This document shows, one piece after another, positions 1 to 7,328 of a stretch of 64,000 nt of DNA (the stretch's first letter is position 1; every line of letters begins with the position of its first letter). Source of the stretch: Christiangramia sp. OXR-203 (GTDB taxonomy: Bacteria; Bacteroidota; Bacteroidia; Flavobacteriales; Flavobacteriaceae); NCBI RefSeq assembly GCF_034372165.1, contig NZ_CP139698.1, positions 372,001-436,000 on the forward strand, in the 5' to 3' direction. Both the position numbers and the translations under genes were made by a program. Below the pieces are notes generated by a model. That model worked only from the letters and a program-made list of their open reading frames with translations. It had not been told where the DNA came from and did no database searches.

Positions 1-536
1 ACTGCAAGTGGAGCAAGGAATGTTTTTTCTGAACCTGCTTCGATCACTTTCTGGGCATAAGGTTTGCCTTCGCCGGTAGCAATTTTAGAAACCACTTTGT
101 TAGTGGAAAGTCCGAAGGAAATAGGTAAATAAGTTTCCTTTTTGATAGTTTCCTGAAGTTCTTTAGCGAACTGGGTGATTCCGAAAAATCTATCCATTCC
201 CGTGAGATCTGCATAAAATTCATCTACGCTGGCCTTTTCAAAAGAAGGAACTTTGCTACGAATAACTTCGGTTACCTCATGGGAGAATTTCGTGTAAGTG
301 GAAGCATTCCCTTTGATAACGATAGACTGTGGGCAGAGTTGCCTGGCCACTTTCATGGACATTCCGGAATGTACTCCAAACTTGCGAGTCTCATAACTGC
401 ATGCTGCTACTACGCCGCGATCTCCCAGACCACCTACAATAAGGGGTTTATCATTCAATTTAGAATCCAGACGCCTCTCTGCGGAAACAAAAAAGGTGTC
501 AAGATCCAGATGTATAATTGATTTCTCTAACTTCAT
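1..536 (-). CDS. dinB: DNA polymerase IV (Y-family), 5' part only
   Basis: The minus strand reads an open frame from an ATG at 534-536 to the window edge, about 178 residues of an enzyme usually about 350-400 long. It opens with the Y-family motif HLDLDTFFVSAE, holding the first metal-binding aspartate (D11) and a Phe at the steric-gate position. Further on it has KASVDEFYADLTG, with the catalytic Asp-Glu pair. Error-prone translesion synthesis past damaged template is the known role of the family. The C-terminal part (little finger, clamp-binding motif) lies outside the window. A perfect -7 box and an inverted repeat sit just upstream and suggest regulated transcription. Confidence 0.93.
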   Translation of the reverse strand, partial: MKLEKSIIHLDLDTFFVSAERRLDSKLNDKPLIVGGLGDRGVVAACSYETRKFGVHSGMSMKVARQLCPQSIVIKGNASTYTKFSHEVTEVIRSKVPSFEKASVDEFYADLTGMDRFFGITQFAKELQETIKKETYLPISFGLSTNKVVSKIATGEGKPYAQKVIEAGSEKTFLAPLA

Positions 537-902
537 AATAGGAATAAATCCATTAAATAGGAATTATTCCAAAATTATGAATTTAATCTGGTTTATGATG
601 TTGAGGGAGCGTTAAAAAGAAATGGAAATTTGAAATTGAATGGGGATATAGAGCTGGAAGTTAATCTCAAATGAAAAAATATTATCTAAAATTGATTTCT
701 CAGTTTTCAATATTGAAATTGCCTCAGTAATATGATAATTTGTGTAATAGAGATTTGTTATTATTTAAATTTTTTTAATTGGGTTTATCGTTAAATATTT
801 TTCATTTATCGATCTTTCATGTCAATTCTAATGATATATCACACTTTTAGAGTGTCAATTATGAATTTTTCGTAACTTAATAATTCATTAATACTCAGGA
901 TT
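537..902. other. AT-rich intergenic region
   Basis: This stretch lies between dinB and a doubtful small ORF. Besides the dinB promoter region it holds a 5-bp inverted repeat, ACACT/AGTGT with loop TTTAG, at 841-855. An open frame of 79 codons on the minus strand (839-1078) and one of 77 codons on the plus strand (903-1136) overlap here; neither resembles a known family. No RNA gene is recognisable. Confidence 0.5.
541..577 (-). promoter_or_regulatory. Candidate dinB promoter with overlapping inverted repeat
   Basis: On the minus strand TAATTTTG (570-577) matches the Bacteroidota -7 consensus TAnnTTTG. Just downstream of it, GGAATAA (541-547) and TTATTCC (564-570) form a perfect 7-bp inverted repeat spanning the expected transcription start. 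That is a plausible operator position for a damage-responsive repressor, but the repressor is not identified. No clear TTG lies at -33. Confidence 0.4.
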
Positions 903-1136
903 ATGAAAAGTTCTTCAGGAAAACGCGGACTCATAAAAAAATATGCTACAGATTTTATCTTTTCTGAAAAAACCAGGTTTGTCCTTGACGGTATTGGTTT
1001 TAGTAATTCTTCAGAACAACCTGGATCAAAAATTATAAAATTCAGATTTGATAATTCAGACTCAGATAAAGCAACCAAACCTGTCTTTCGTTGTATCTAT
1101 AAAATGATGAGAAAATTCAATCTATCCTTAAACTAA
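903..1136 (+). CDS. Doubtful small hypothetical protein (77 aa)
   Basis: This is an ATG-started frame of 77 codons, basic at both ends and rich in Ser, Lys and Phe, with no signal peptide, membrane segment or recognisable motif. A minus-strand open frame overlaps most of it, so the coding strand is not certain. It lies in AT-rich sequence, which allows chance ORFs. It is followed by a 30-codon frame and a strong terminator at 1295-1323, so something on the plus strand is probably transcribed here. I do not recognise the product. Confidence 0.3.
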   Translation: MKSSSGKRGLIKKYATDFIFSEKTRFVLDGIGFSNSSEQPGSKIIKFRFDNSDSDKATKPVFRCIYKMMRKFNLSLN

Positions 1137-1182
1137 GCGCTTTTATATATAAGTGTAGGATACTGTCATAAGCACTAATGTA

Positions 1183-1275
1183 ATGAAAGCCCGTATCAGA
1201 GAAGCAAGTTTCCAGGACTGGTTAAATGGTCAGAATGTACTTTCTGAAGAAACTGCGATAGTGATTCCTGAATAA
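1183..1275 (+). CDS. Possible 30-aa micro-ORF before a strong terminator
   Basis: ATG at 1183 opens a 30-codon frame ending in TAA at 1273-1275. The peptide begins MKARIREASFQDWLNG and ends in an acidic/hydrophobic tail. It ends 19 nt before a 13-bp perfect terminator hairpin, the arrangement expected of a real short message. It could also be a remnant of a longer gene. No homology is recognised. Confidence 0.25.
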   Translation: MKARIREASFQDWLNGQNVLSEETAIVIPE

Positions 1276-1294
1276 TCTTTCGGAATTGAAAACA

Positions 1295-1327
1295 AAAAGC
1301 CCGGTCATAATGACCGGGCTTTTCTTT
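1295..1327. terminator. Bidirectional intrinsic terminator
   Basis: A 13-bp perfect stem, 1295-1307 paired with 1311-1323 and core AGCCCGGTCA, has a 3-nt TAA loop. It is flanked by A-rich and T-rich sequence, so it can work on both strands. It separates the plus-strand small ORFs from the convergent minus-strand lipoprotein gene. Confidence 0.85.
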
Positions 1328-1345
1328 TGAAACTAAAAAACTAAA

Positions 1346-2365
1346 TTAGTCTTCAAAATATACTGCAGATACTCCAGAAAGCATATTATTTACAGCTGGA
1401 GTTGCATTTCCACTTGCATTTGACGCATCGTCAAAAGACAATACTCTACCGCCACCATTAGCAAGTTCAGCAACGTAGATCATATCAGAATCTGCATCGT
1501 ACGCAACATTTACCGGGTTACCCAATAAAGTAGCTGCTCCAGAAATTCTCATTTGATCTGAAAGAGCTAAAGTTCCAGCATCCATGGTATTATTAAATTT
1601 ACTGTCAAAGTCAGTAATTACATGAAGTCCACCATCAGAATCTGATCCTGCATCTCCAATATCTGTAAGTACCATCGTTCCATTATCATAGTCTAAACCA
1701 TGAGTTCTCACGATTCCTTCTACCATAACAGTTTTTGTAGCGCTTACCATTCCATCTGTATTATTAGAAAGGAAATTATCAAAACTAGCAAGCATGTTTG
1801 TAGTATCTACAATCGCATACAATGTGTTTCCAACAAACTCGATACCCCAAACTTTAAAGTCTACGGTTATTGTGTTTCTTAATGTAAAACCGTTGTCTTC
1901 TTTGCTATAGATATAAAATCTACCATCTGCAGTGGTGTCATCTCCATCAACATCAGCATTATCTGCTACTACGATAAGGTCACCATTCACAGCAACATCT
2001 CTAGGGCTCATTAGATCACTAGAGCTCATAAACTCTGCAGATACTGTAGACATAGATCCATCCCACATATCAACATCTCCATAATACTGAAGTTGTTTTG
2101 GATCCCTGGAAGCTACGATTAAAGAACTGTCATCTTCATTATAAAAAATTCCCTCAGCATCTTTGGAGGAAGTGTTCACCGTATAAGAAGTACCATAATC
2201 AAGATTGTACTGTACTACAGATCCAGAATGTGTGGTAGCATATAACATTGCAGAATCCATTTCCACAATATCATCAGTCATGTCATCATCATCATCTGAG
2301 CATGAGGTGAATCCTAACATAGCGGACATCGCTATAAATAATAAAGGTTTTTTCAAAATTTTCAT
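1346..2365 (-). CDS. Predicted surface lipoprotein, beta-propeller-like (copy A)
   Basis: This 339-residue protein has a lipoprotein signal peptide ending GFTSC (Cys22), followed at once by S and a run of five Asp. In Bacteroidota an acidic stretch right after the acylated Cys is the known lipoprotein export signal, so display on the cell surface is inferred. The body has repeated segments such as DAEGIFYNEDDSSLIVASRD, VWGIEFVGNTLYAIVD and LGNPVNVAYDADSDMIYVAE, the spacing expected of beta-propeller blades. No catalytic motif is seen. It is clearly paralogous to the protein at 44688-45698, sharing RTHGLD, LGNPVNV and the WG-EF-GN-LYA block. The function is unknown; it may bind or sense an extracellular ligand. 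Confidence 0.85.
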   Translation of the reverse strand: MKILKKPLLFIAMSAMLGFTSCSDDDDDMTDDIVEMDSAMLYATTHSGSVVQYNLDYGTSYTVNTSSKDAEGIFYNEDDSSLIVASRDPKQLQYYGDVDMWDGSMSTVSAEFMSSSDLMSPRDVAVNGDLIVVADNADVDGDDTTADGRFYIYSKEDNGFTLRNTITVDFKVWGIEFVGNTLYAIVDTTNMLASFDNFLSNNTDGMVSATKTVMVEGIVRTHGLDYDNGTMVLTDIGDAGSDSDGGLHVITDFDSKFNNTMDAGTLALSDQMRISGAATLLGNPVNVAYDADSDMIYVAELANGGGRVLSFDDASNASGNATPAVNNMLSGVSAVYFED

Positions 2366-2510
2366 AAGTAACTTTTTTATTGATTATTGTTTACGGTAAT
2401 ACTTACGAAACATACCAACTGCGGTTTTCTGAACTGAAGCTTTTAACTCAGGATTAGGCTTTTTAACTCAGGCTTGTTAAACTGAAATTAAAATAGGAAC
2501 CGAATTAACA

Positions 2511-2541
2511 AAAAAAAGCCTCTGCGAGAGCAGAGGCTTTT
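2511..2541 (-). terminator. ahcY intrinsic terminator
   Basis: A 12-bp perfect stem (2514-2525 with 2530-2541; AAAAGCCTCTGC pairing with GCAGAGGCTTTT) has a GAGA loop. On the minus strand it is followed by an uninterrupted T-run (complement of 2511-2517). It lies 22 nt downstream of the ahcY stop codon. Confidence 0.88.
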
Positions 2542-2562
2542 GAATCAACAGGTGATTACTTT

Positions 2563-3879
2563 CTAGTACCTGTAGTATTCTGGCTTGTAAGGTCCTTCTA
2601 CCGTTACACCAATATATTCTGCCTGATCCTGTTTAAGTTCAGTCAATTCAACCCCAATTCTTTCAAGGTGAAGTTTTGCAACTTTTTCATCAAGATGCTT
2701 AGGTAACATATAAACTTCGTTCTTATACTGATCAGTATTATTCCAAAGTTCCATTTGTGCCAGGGTCTGGTTCGTGAATGAATTACTCATTACAAAACTA
2801 GGATGTCCAGTTGCACAACCTAAATTCACTAAACGACCTTCAGCAAGAAGGATGATATCTTTCCCGTTAATAGTGTATTTGTCAACCTGTGGTTTGATCT
2901 CTACTTTAGAGTTTCCGTGGTTATCATTTAACCATGCAACAGCGATCTCATTATCAAAGTGACCAATATTCGCTACGATTGTTTTGTCTTTCATCGCCTC
3001 GAAATGCTCTCCACGTACGATGTCTTTATTTCCGGTAGTAGTGATAACGATATCTGCTTTAGGAAGCACAGTTTCAAGTTTCTTCACCTCGAAACCATCC
3101 ATTGCTGCCTGTAATGCACAAATTGGATCAATTTCAGTAACAGTTACGATAGAACCAGCACCTTTAAAAGATTGAGCTGTTCCTTTTCCAACATCTCCAT
3201 ATCCACATACAACAACTCTTTTACCAGCTAACATAACATCTGTAGCACGACGAATCGCATCTACTGCACTCTCGCGGCAACCGTATTTGTTATCAAATTT
3301 AGATTTAGTTACAGAATCGTTTACATTAATTGCCGGCATTGGCAATGTTCCGTTCTTCATTCTTTCGTAAAGTCTATGAACTCCTGTAGTTGTTTCTTCT
3401 GAAAGTCCTTTAATTCCTTCAGCTAGTTCAGGGTATTCATCAAGGACCATATTGGTAAGATCTCCACCATCATCAAGAATCATATTAAGTGGCTTACGAT
3501 CCTCTCCGAAGAAAAGTGTTTGTTCGATACACCAGTTGAATTCTTCCTCGGTCATTCCCTTCCATGCATAAACAGGAATACCGGCGGCAGCAATAGCAGC
3601 AGCAGCATGATCCTGCGTAGAAAATATATTACATGAGCTCCAGGTAACATCTGCTCCAAGTTCTACCAAAGTTTCGATAAGAACTGCAGTCTGGATCGTC
3701 ATATGTAAACAACCCGCAATTCTGGCACCTTTTAAAGGCTTGGATTCCCCAAACTCTTTACGCAATGCCATAAGTCCCGGCATTTCAGCTTCAGCAAGTT
3801 CAATTTCAAGACGGCCATATTCGGCAAGCTCAATATCTTTGACTTTATAAGCGGTATACGGTACTGTTTTAGTTGACAT
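2563..3879 (-). CDS. ahcY: Adenosylhomocysteinase
   Basis: This enzyme of 438 residues hydrolyses S-adenosylhomocysteine to adenosine and homocysteine, relieving inhibition of methyltransferases in the methyl cycle. The NAD-binding glycine-rich loop [19 protein letters not shown] is present, as are [17 protein letters not shown] and the [10 protein letters not shown] segment. The frame stays open to 4116, but I choose the ATG at 3877-3879 ([19 protein letters not shown]). The longer version would run into the divergent gene, add unrelated sequence and pass over a perfect -7 box at 3915-3922. It is monocistronic, with its own terminator. Confidence 0.97.
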   Translation of the reverse strand: MSTKTVPYTAYKVKDIELAEYGRLEIELAEAEMPGLMALRKEFGESKPLKGARIAGCLHMTIQTAVLIETLVELGADVTWSSCNIFSTQDHAAAAIAAAGIPVYAWKGMTEEEFNWCIEQTLFFGEDRKPLNMILDDGGDLTNMVLDEYPELAEGIKGLSEETTTGVHRLYERMKNGTLPMPAINVNDSVTKSKFDNKYGCRESAVDAIRRATDVMLAGKRVVVCGYGDVGKGTAQSFKGAGSIVTVTEIDPICALQAAMDGFEVKKLETVLPKADIVITTTGNKDIVRGEHFEAMKDKTIVANIGHFDNEIAVAWLNDNHGNSKVEIKPQVDKYTINGKDIILLAEGRLVNLGCATGHPSFVMSNSFTNQTLAQMELWNNTDQYKNEVYMLPKHLDEKVAKLHLERIGVELTELKQDQAEYIGVTVEGPYKPEYYRY

Positions 3880-3914
3880 ATTATTATATTTGAATATTAG
3901 CAATTTTAATGTCG

Positions 3915-3922
3915 CAAAAATA
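3915..3922 (-). promoter_or_regulatory. ahcY -7 promoter element
   Basis: On the minus strand the sequence reads TATTTTTG, an exact TAnnTTTG match 36 nt upstream of the chosen ahcY ATG. No good -33 TTG is visible at the usual spacing. It supports the start at 3879 over the longer frame. Confidence 0.5.
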
Positions 3923-3942
3923 GGGAAAAGCTTAGAAAATAT

Positions 3943-4587
3943 ATGCCTCTTTATAAAACAATAACAGTTGATGAACGTACTAAAGTCTTCATTTGGAAGG
4001 TAGAAGAGTCTTTTGATTGGCTGGCGAATGGGATCAATCTTACTGCACATTGTCAAAAAAGAGTAGACGGTATGAAATCTGAAATTCACCGTCGTGGATT
4101 CATGAGCATTAGACATTTAATGGCCGAAGCAGGGTATACAGATCATGATCTTTATTATGACGATCTGGGGAAACCGCATCTTCGTGATGACAGGTATATC
4201 TCCATTACTCATTCGTTCAATTTCACCGCGATCATTATCAGTAATCGCGACGTGGGGATCGATATTGAAAAGCAACGGGAAAAGATCCTGAAGATCGCTA
4301 ATAAGTTCACTCCGCTAAACGAATATCATACGTTGGCGAATGAAGAGGCTTTGATAAGAAAGCTTACCATAGTATGGGGTGCCAAGGAATCTGTTTATAA
4401 ATTGATCGCTCGCCCTGGAGTTGGTTTTCTACAGCATATTAATGTGACTGACTTTGATTTCGACGATTCGAAAACAACAGCTCATGTAAGATATCATGAA
4501 CTGGATTCCTGGTATAATATCGATTTTCTGGAATTTGAGAATTTCACCTGTGTTTATGCACTTTCTTCTATTGGAAAAATCAAGTAA
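3943..4587 (+). CDS. 4'-phosphopantetheinyl transferase superfamily protein
   Basis: This 214-residue protein carries the two diagnostic PPTase motifs: VGIDIEKQ near residue 105 (metal-binding Asp) and WGAKESVYK near residue 145 (catalytic Glu/Lys). Family members transfer the 4'-phosphopantetheine arm from CoA to a conserved Ser of a carrier protein. The size fits the Sfp-like two-domain class rather than the short AcpS. Its stop overlaps the next ATG by one base (TAATG), so it is translationally coupled to the GGGP synthase-like gene. The carrier-protein target is not in the window. Confidence 0.88.
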   Translation: MPLYKTITVDERTKVFIWKVEESFDWLANGINLTAHCQKRVDGMKSEIHRRGFMSIRHLMAEAGYTDHDLYYDDLGKPHLRDDRYISITHSFNFTAIIISNRDVGIDIEKQREKILKIANKFTPLNEYHTLANEEALIRKLTIVWGAKESVYKLIARPGVGFLQHINVTDFDFDDSKTTAHVRYHELDSWYNIDFLEFENFTCVYALSSIGKIK

Positions 4588-5288
4588 TGCCCGAAGTACT
4601 TAGCTATTTGCAGGATATACAGCAAGCTTTTGTAGAGAACAGAAAGTTACTTGCGATCCTGATAGATCCCGATAAATTTTATGAGAAACAGGTTGATAAT
4701 TTCTTTCAAAATCTACCTTGTGAAACAACCCATATTTTAGTTGGAGGCAGTACGGTGGAACATGGAAGAACCTGTGCCGTGATCTCAGCGATCAAGCGGG
4801 TGAACAGGCTTCCGGTGATACTTTTTCCTGGTGATTCTTCTCAAATCTCTTCGGAAGCAGATGCGTTACTTTTTCTAAGCCTAATCTCGGGTAGAAATCC
4901 TGAATTTTTAATTGAGCAACAGGTTCGCTCTGTGGAGAAGATCAAAAGTTCAGATCTTGAAGTGATCCCTACTGGTTATATTCTTATTGATGGTGGCAGG
5001 GAAACTTCAGTTCAAAAGGTAAGCAAAACCGTTCCTATCAATCAGAAGGAGGTGAAGCTTGTCGTGAATACCGCACTGGCAGGACAATATTCGGGAAAAC
5101 AATTGATTTATCTCGAAGCTGGAAGTGGCGCAGAATACCCGGTTTCTTCGGAAATAATCAAGGCTGTGTCTTCCAATCTTGAAATCCCCTTAATTGTTGG
5201 TGGAGGTATTCGTACGCAACAGCAAATGCAAAATGCTTATAAATCTGGTGCCACGATGGTGGTCATGGGAACTGCTTTTGAAAAATAG
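4587..5288 (+). CDS. Geranylgeranylglyceryl phosphate synthase family protein
   Basis: The protein is a TIM-barrel of 233 residues. Its motifs are LLAILIDPDK (residues 21-30), GGSTVEHG, the phosphate-binding EAGSGAEYPV, VGGGIRT and MGTAFEK near the C-terminus. This is the PcrB/GGGPS family, which joins a polyprenyl diphosphate to sn-glycerol-1-phosphate through an ether bond. The family is famous from archaea but is also established in Bacteroidota. The flavobacterial ether lipid or precursor it makes cannot be told from the sequence. It is coupled by TAATG to the PPTase gene. Confidence 0.88.
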   Translation: MPEVLSYLQDIQQAFVENRKLLAILIDPDKFYEKQVDNFFQNLPCETTHILVGGSTVEHGRTCAVISAIKRVNRLPVILFPGDSSQISSEADALLFLSLISGRNPEFLIEQQVRSVEKIKSSDLEVIPTGYILIDGGRETSVQKVSKTVPINQKEVKLVVNTALAGQYSGKQLIYLEAGSGAEYPVSSEIIKAVSSNLEIPLIVGGGIRTQQQMQNAYKSGATMVVMGTAFEK

Positions 5289-5356
5289 TCTTTCGTTATT
5301 AAATTAATGAAACTTCTGAAAATCTGGATTGTTTCAGTTTTCTATTTCTTCGGAAG

Positions 5357-5384
5357 CGCACTTCGACAGGCTCAGTGCAACAAC
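5357..5384 (+). repeat. Dispersed intergenic repeat, copy 1
   Basis: The core ACTTCGACAGGCTCAGTGC is preceded by CGC and followed by AACAAC. GCACT/AGTGC can pair as a small hairpin. It matches copy 2 at 27 of 28 positions. Confidence 0.7.
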
Positions 5385-5452
5385 TTGTTTCAGATTTTCT
5401 GCTGTCTAAGTTTGTATTATTGTACCGGTAATTAGTCATATCTTCTAAAGAC

Positions 5453-5480
5453 CGCACTTCGACAGGCTCAGTGCAGCAAC
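5453..5480 (+). repeat. Dispersed intergenic repeat, copy 2
   Basis: This is the same 28-nt unit as at 5357-5384, with a single A-to-G change in the GTGCAGCAAC end. The two copies are in direct orientation, 96 nt apart start to start. Confidence 0.7.
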
Positions 5481-5643
5481 GATATGGCCCATTTTTTGAA
5501 AATAAATGCTATATTGGAGAATACAGATAAGTATAGGGCTATTTTAGAAATTTTTATTACTTCTGAAGTAGGCTCTTCAACATGCTACGTGCAACAAGAT
5601 GTGACAGAAATTTTATCATCAAAATTGAATCTAAATTAAGTCT

Positions 5644-5820
5644 ATGAAAAAAATGACCTTCCCAAGATCTATTCTGTATAGCTTCCTAGGAGGAGTAGGA
5701 GTGATCTACACATTTCGTGAAATTCAATTTTATGATACTGCATATATCACTCAGTTTTTGATTTGTAGTGCATTGTTCGTTTTAGGGGTCTCATTTCAGG
5801 TAAAATATTGGGCAAAATGA
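5644..5820 (+). CDS. Small membrane protein, 58 aa
   Basis: ATG at 5644 opens a 58-codon frame ending TGA at 5818-5820. The peptide starts basic (MKKMTFPRSILYSF). It has a hydrophobic stretch with GGVGVIY near residues 15-25 and a stronger one, FLICSALFVLGVSF, near residues 38-52, so one or two membrane helices are likely. It ends QVKYWAK. No family is recognised. It stands alone between the repeat region and the thiamine operon, on the same strand as both neighbours. Confidence 0.5.
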   Translation: MKKMTFPRSILYSFLGGVGVIYTFREIQFYDTAYITQFLICSALFVLGVSFQVKYWAK

Positions 5821-5893
5821 TAGTCAAACTCTTTAATTTTCATGAAAATTAGAAAAAAAGTTTAAGGCTTCCTTCAAAGCTTTTGATAATAGC

Positions 5894-5901
5894 TAACTTT
5901 G
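5894..5901 (+). promoter_or_regulatory. -7 element of the thiamine-binding protein operon
   Basis: TAACTTTG matches TAnnTTTG exactly and would place transcription start near 5907, about 12 nt before the ATG at 5919. This leaves no room for a riboswitch in the leader. It also argues against the longer frame that begins at 5883. Confidence 0.5.
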
Positions 5902-5918
5902 GAATACAAACCGCTATT

Positions 5919-6179
5919 ATGAACATTTCAGTAGAACTTACGCTAACCCCAATTCAGGATGATTACGAACCGGCGATCATTAATTTTATAAAAAAAATGC
6001 GTGATTCCGGACTCACCGTAAAGGAAAACCTTCTAAGTACTCAGGTTTACGGTGATTATGATGAGGTTATGGGTCTGCTCAATAAAGAGATCAAAAATGC
6101 CTTTGAAGCGATAGACCGCGGACTTATGTACGTGAAAATTGTAAAATCTGATCGCTCCGACTATGCAGCCGATTTTTGA
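5919..6179 (+). CDS. Thiamine-binding protein (MTH1187/YkoF family)
   Basis: The 86-residue protein begins MNISVELTLTPIQDDY and has the small alpha/beta fold signature of the MTH1187/YkoF group, whose members bind thiamine or hydroxymethylpyrimidine. There is no signal peptide, so it acts in the cytoplasm. I chose the ATG at 5919 because the promoter -7 box lies upstream of it and family members start at this strand. Its last 17 bases overlap the PnuC-type gene, which suggests co-translation and a shared role in handling imported vitamin. Thiamine specificity is inferred from family and neighbours. Confidence 0.8.
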   Translation: MNISVELTLTPIQDDYEPAIINFIKKMRDSGLTVKENLLSTQVYGDYDEVMGLLNKEIKNAFEAIDRGLMYVKIVKSDRSDYAADF

Positions 6180-6795
6180 TTACCTGTTTAGTCAGTATTC
6201 AGAATATCCTACGCTTTTTATAATTCTGGAGATCATTGCTGTGATTTTCGGTTTTCTTTCCGTCTGGTATTCCAAGCAAAATAATATCCTCGTTTATCCA
6301 ACTGGTATTATAAGCACGATGATCTTTGTGTACTTGCTGTGGCAATGGGAATTGCTTGGGGATATGATGATCAATGCCTATTACTTTTCCATGAGCATCT
6401 ATGGCTGGTATGTATGGACGAGGAAAGTAGATGATGAACACTTTACGCCAATTACTTCTACCACCAGAAAAGAAAAAATACTTTCGGTAGTAATTTTCAC
6501 AGGAACACTGCTCTTTGTATTTGGTATTTATGAATGGTTCGATAAATGGAATAACTGGACCGCTTATATAGACACGGTCACTACAGCGATATTCTTTGTG
6601 GGAATGTGGCTTATGGCCCGTAAGAAGATTGAAAACTGGATCTACTGGATCATTGGGGATATAATTTCTGTGCCGCTATATTTTTATAAAGGCCTAACTT
6701 TAACCAGCTTACAATATCTTTTATTTACCATAATTGCCATTTACGGTTATCTAGCATGGAAGAAAAACTTGCGCAACGACCTTCGTCCTGCCTGA
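6163..6795 (+). CDS. PnuC-family vitamin transporter, probably thiamine (PnuT-like)
   Basis: This is a 210-residue integral membrane protein with about seven hydrophobic segments, the size and Trp/Tyr-rich make-up (SIYGWYVWTRK; GYLAWKKN at the end) of PnuC transporters. PnuC paralogues take up nicotinamide riboside, riboflavin or thiamine by facilitated diffusion coupled to intracellular phosphorylation. The overlapping upstream thiamine-binding protein favours thiamine. The downstream NadR-like kinase could trap either thiamine or nicotinamide riboside. It overlaps the kinase start by 40 bp. Confidence 0.85.
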   Translation: MQPIFDYLFSQYSEYPTLFIILEIIAVIFGFLSVWYSKQNNILVYPTGIISTMIFVYLLWQWELLGDMMINAYYFSMSIYGWYVWTRKVDDEHFTPITSTTRKEKILSVVIFTGTLLFVFGIYEWFDKWNNWTAYIDTVTTAIFFVGMWLMARKKIENWIYWIIGDIISVPLYFYKGLTLTSLQYLLFTIIAIYGYLAWKKNLRNDLRPA

Positions 6796-7328
6796 AAATA
6801 GTCTTGTTCGGCCCTGAATCTACCGGGAAAACAACGCTGTCAGAAGATCTTTCCAAATACTATTCTGAACCCCTGGTGCCGGAATTTATGCGGAAATACC
6901 TTCAGAAAGTATGGGATCTCCAACAAAGAATTTGCGAGCCTCAGGATATCTTACCTATCGCAAGAGGACAGATGCAATTGGAAAATGAGAAGTCCAGACA
7001 GGCAGACAGGCTTTTAATATGTGATACCGATCTGCTGGAGATAAAGGTCTATTCTGAAGCTTACTATGATAATTTCGTCGACCCACAACTTCTTAAACAT
7101 GCGTTAAACAACGAATACGCTCTCTATTTTTTAACGTATATTGATGTTCCGTGGACGCCAGATGATCTAAGGGATAAACCTCACGACCGTGAGGGAATGT
7201 TTCAGAGATTTCAGCAAACGCTCGATGAATATCAAAAACCTTATATGATTCTGAAAGGTGATCGGGAAACCCGATTAAATTCCGCAGTTAAAAAAATTGA
7301 CCAACTATTAAAAACTCATAACCAGTGA
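6756..7328 (+). CDS. NadR-like P-loop kinase/ATPase
   Basis: This 190-residue protein has a Walker A GPESTGKTT at residues 19-27 and a DTD Walker-B-like segment in LLICDTDLLEIKVYSEAYY. The arrangement is that of the C-terminal ribosylnicotinamide kinase domain of NadR (AAA_28). It is a stand-alone kinase domain with no nucleotidyltransferase part and no HTH. It is embedded in the operon with the PnuC-type transporter, so it probably phosphorylates the imported substrate and traps it. Whether that is nicotinamide riboside or thiamine is undecided. Its TGA overlaps the GTG start of the next gene. Confidence 0.78.
   Translation: MEEKLAQRPSSCLKIVLFGPESTGKTTLSEDLSKYYSEPLVPEFMRKYLQKVWDLQQRICEPQDILPIARGQMQLENEKSRQADRLLICDTDLLEIKVYSEAYYDNFVDPQLLKHALNNEYALYFLTYIDVPWTPDDLRDKPHDREGMFQRFQQTLDEYQKPYMILKGDRETRLNSAVKKIDQLLKTHNQ

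Larger units (their letters stand above)
5289..5643. other. Intergenic region with dispersed-repeat copies
   Basis: No gene is seen. The region holds two near-identical 28-nt repeats (5357-5384 and 5453-5480) and a diverged third copy (about 5570-5598), each near ..GTGCAACAA... Such short GC-richer units in AT-rich spacers look like an intergenic repeat family. No terminator with a clear T-run follows the GGGP synthase gene. Confidence 0.6.

Noticed and set aside
839-1078. 79-codon minus-strand ORF opposite the 77-codon small ORF
   Set aside because: No start context, promoter or family likeness; its strand is convergent with the terminator arrangement only through dinB, and it lacks support.
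3880-4116. N-terminal extension of ahcY
   Set aside because: It would overlap the divergent PPTase start, pass over a consensus -7 box and add sequence not found in the family.
5357-5598. CRISPR array
   Set aside because: Only two good repeat copies with a 68-nt gap plus a diverged third, no cas genes, and spacing not regular.
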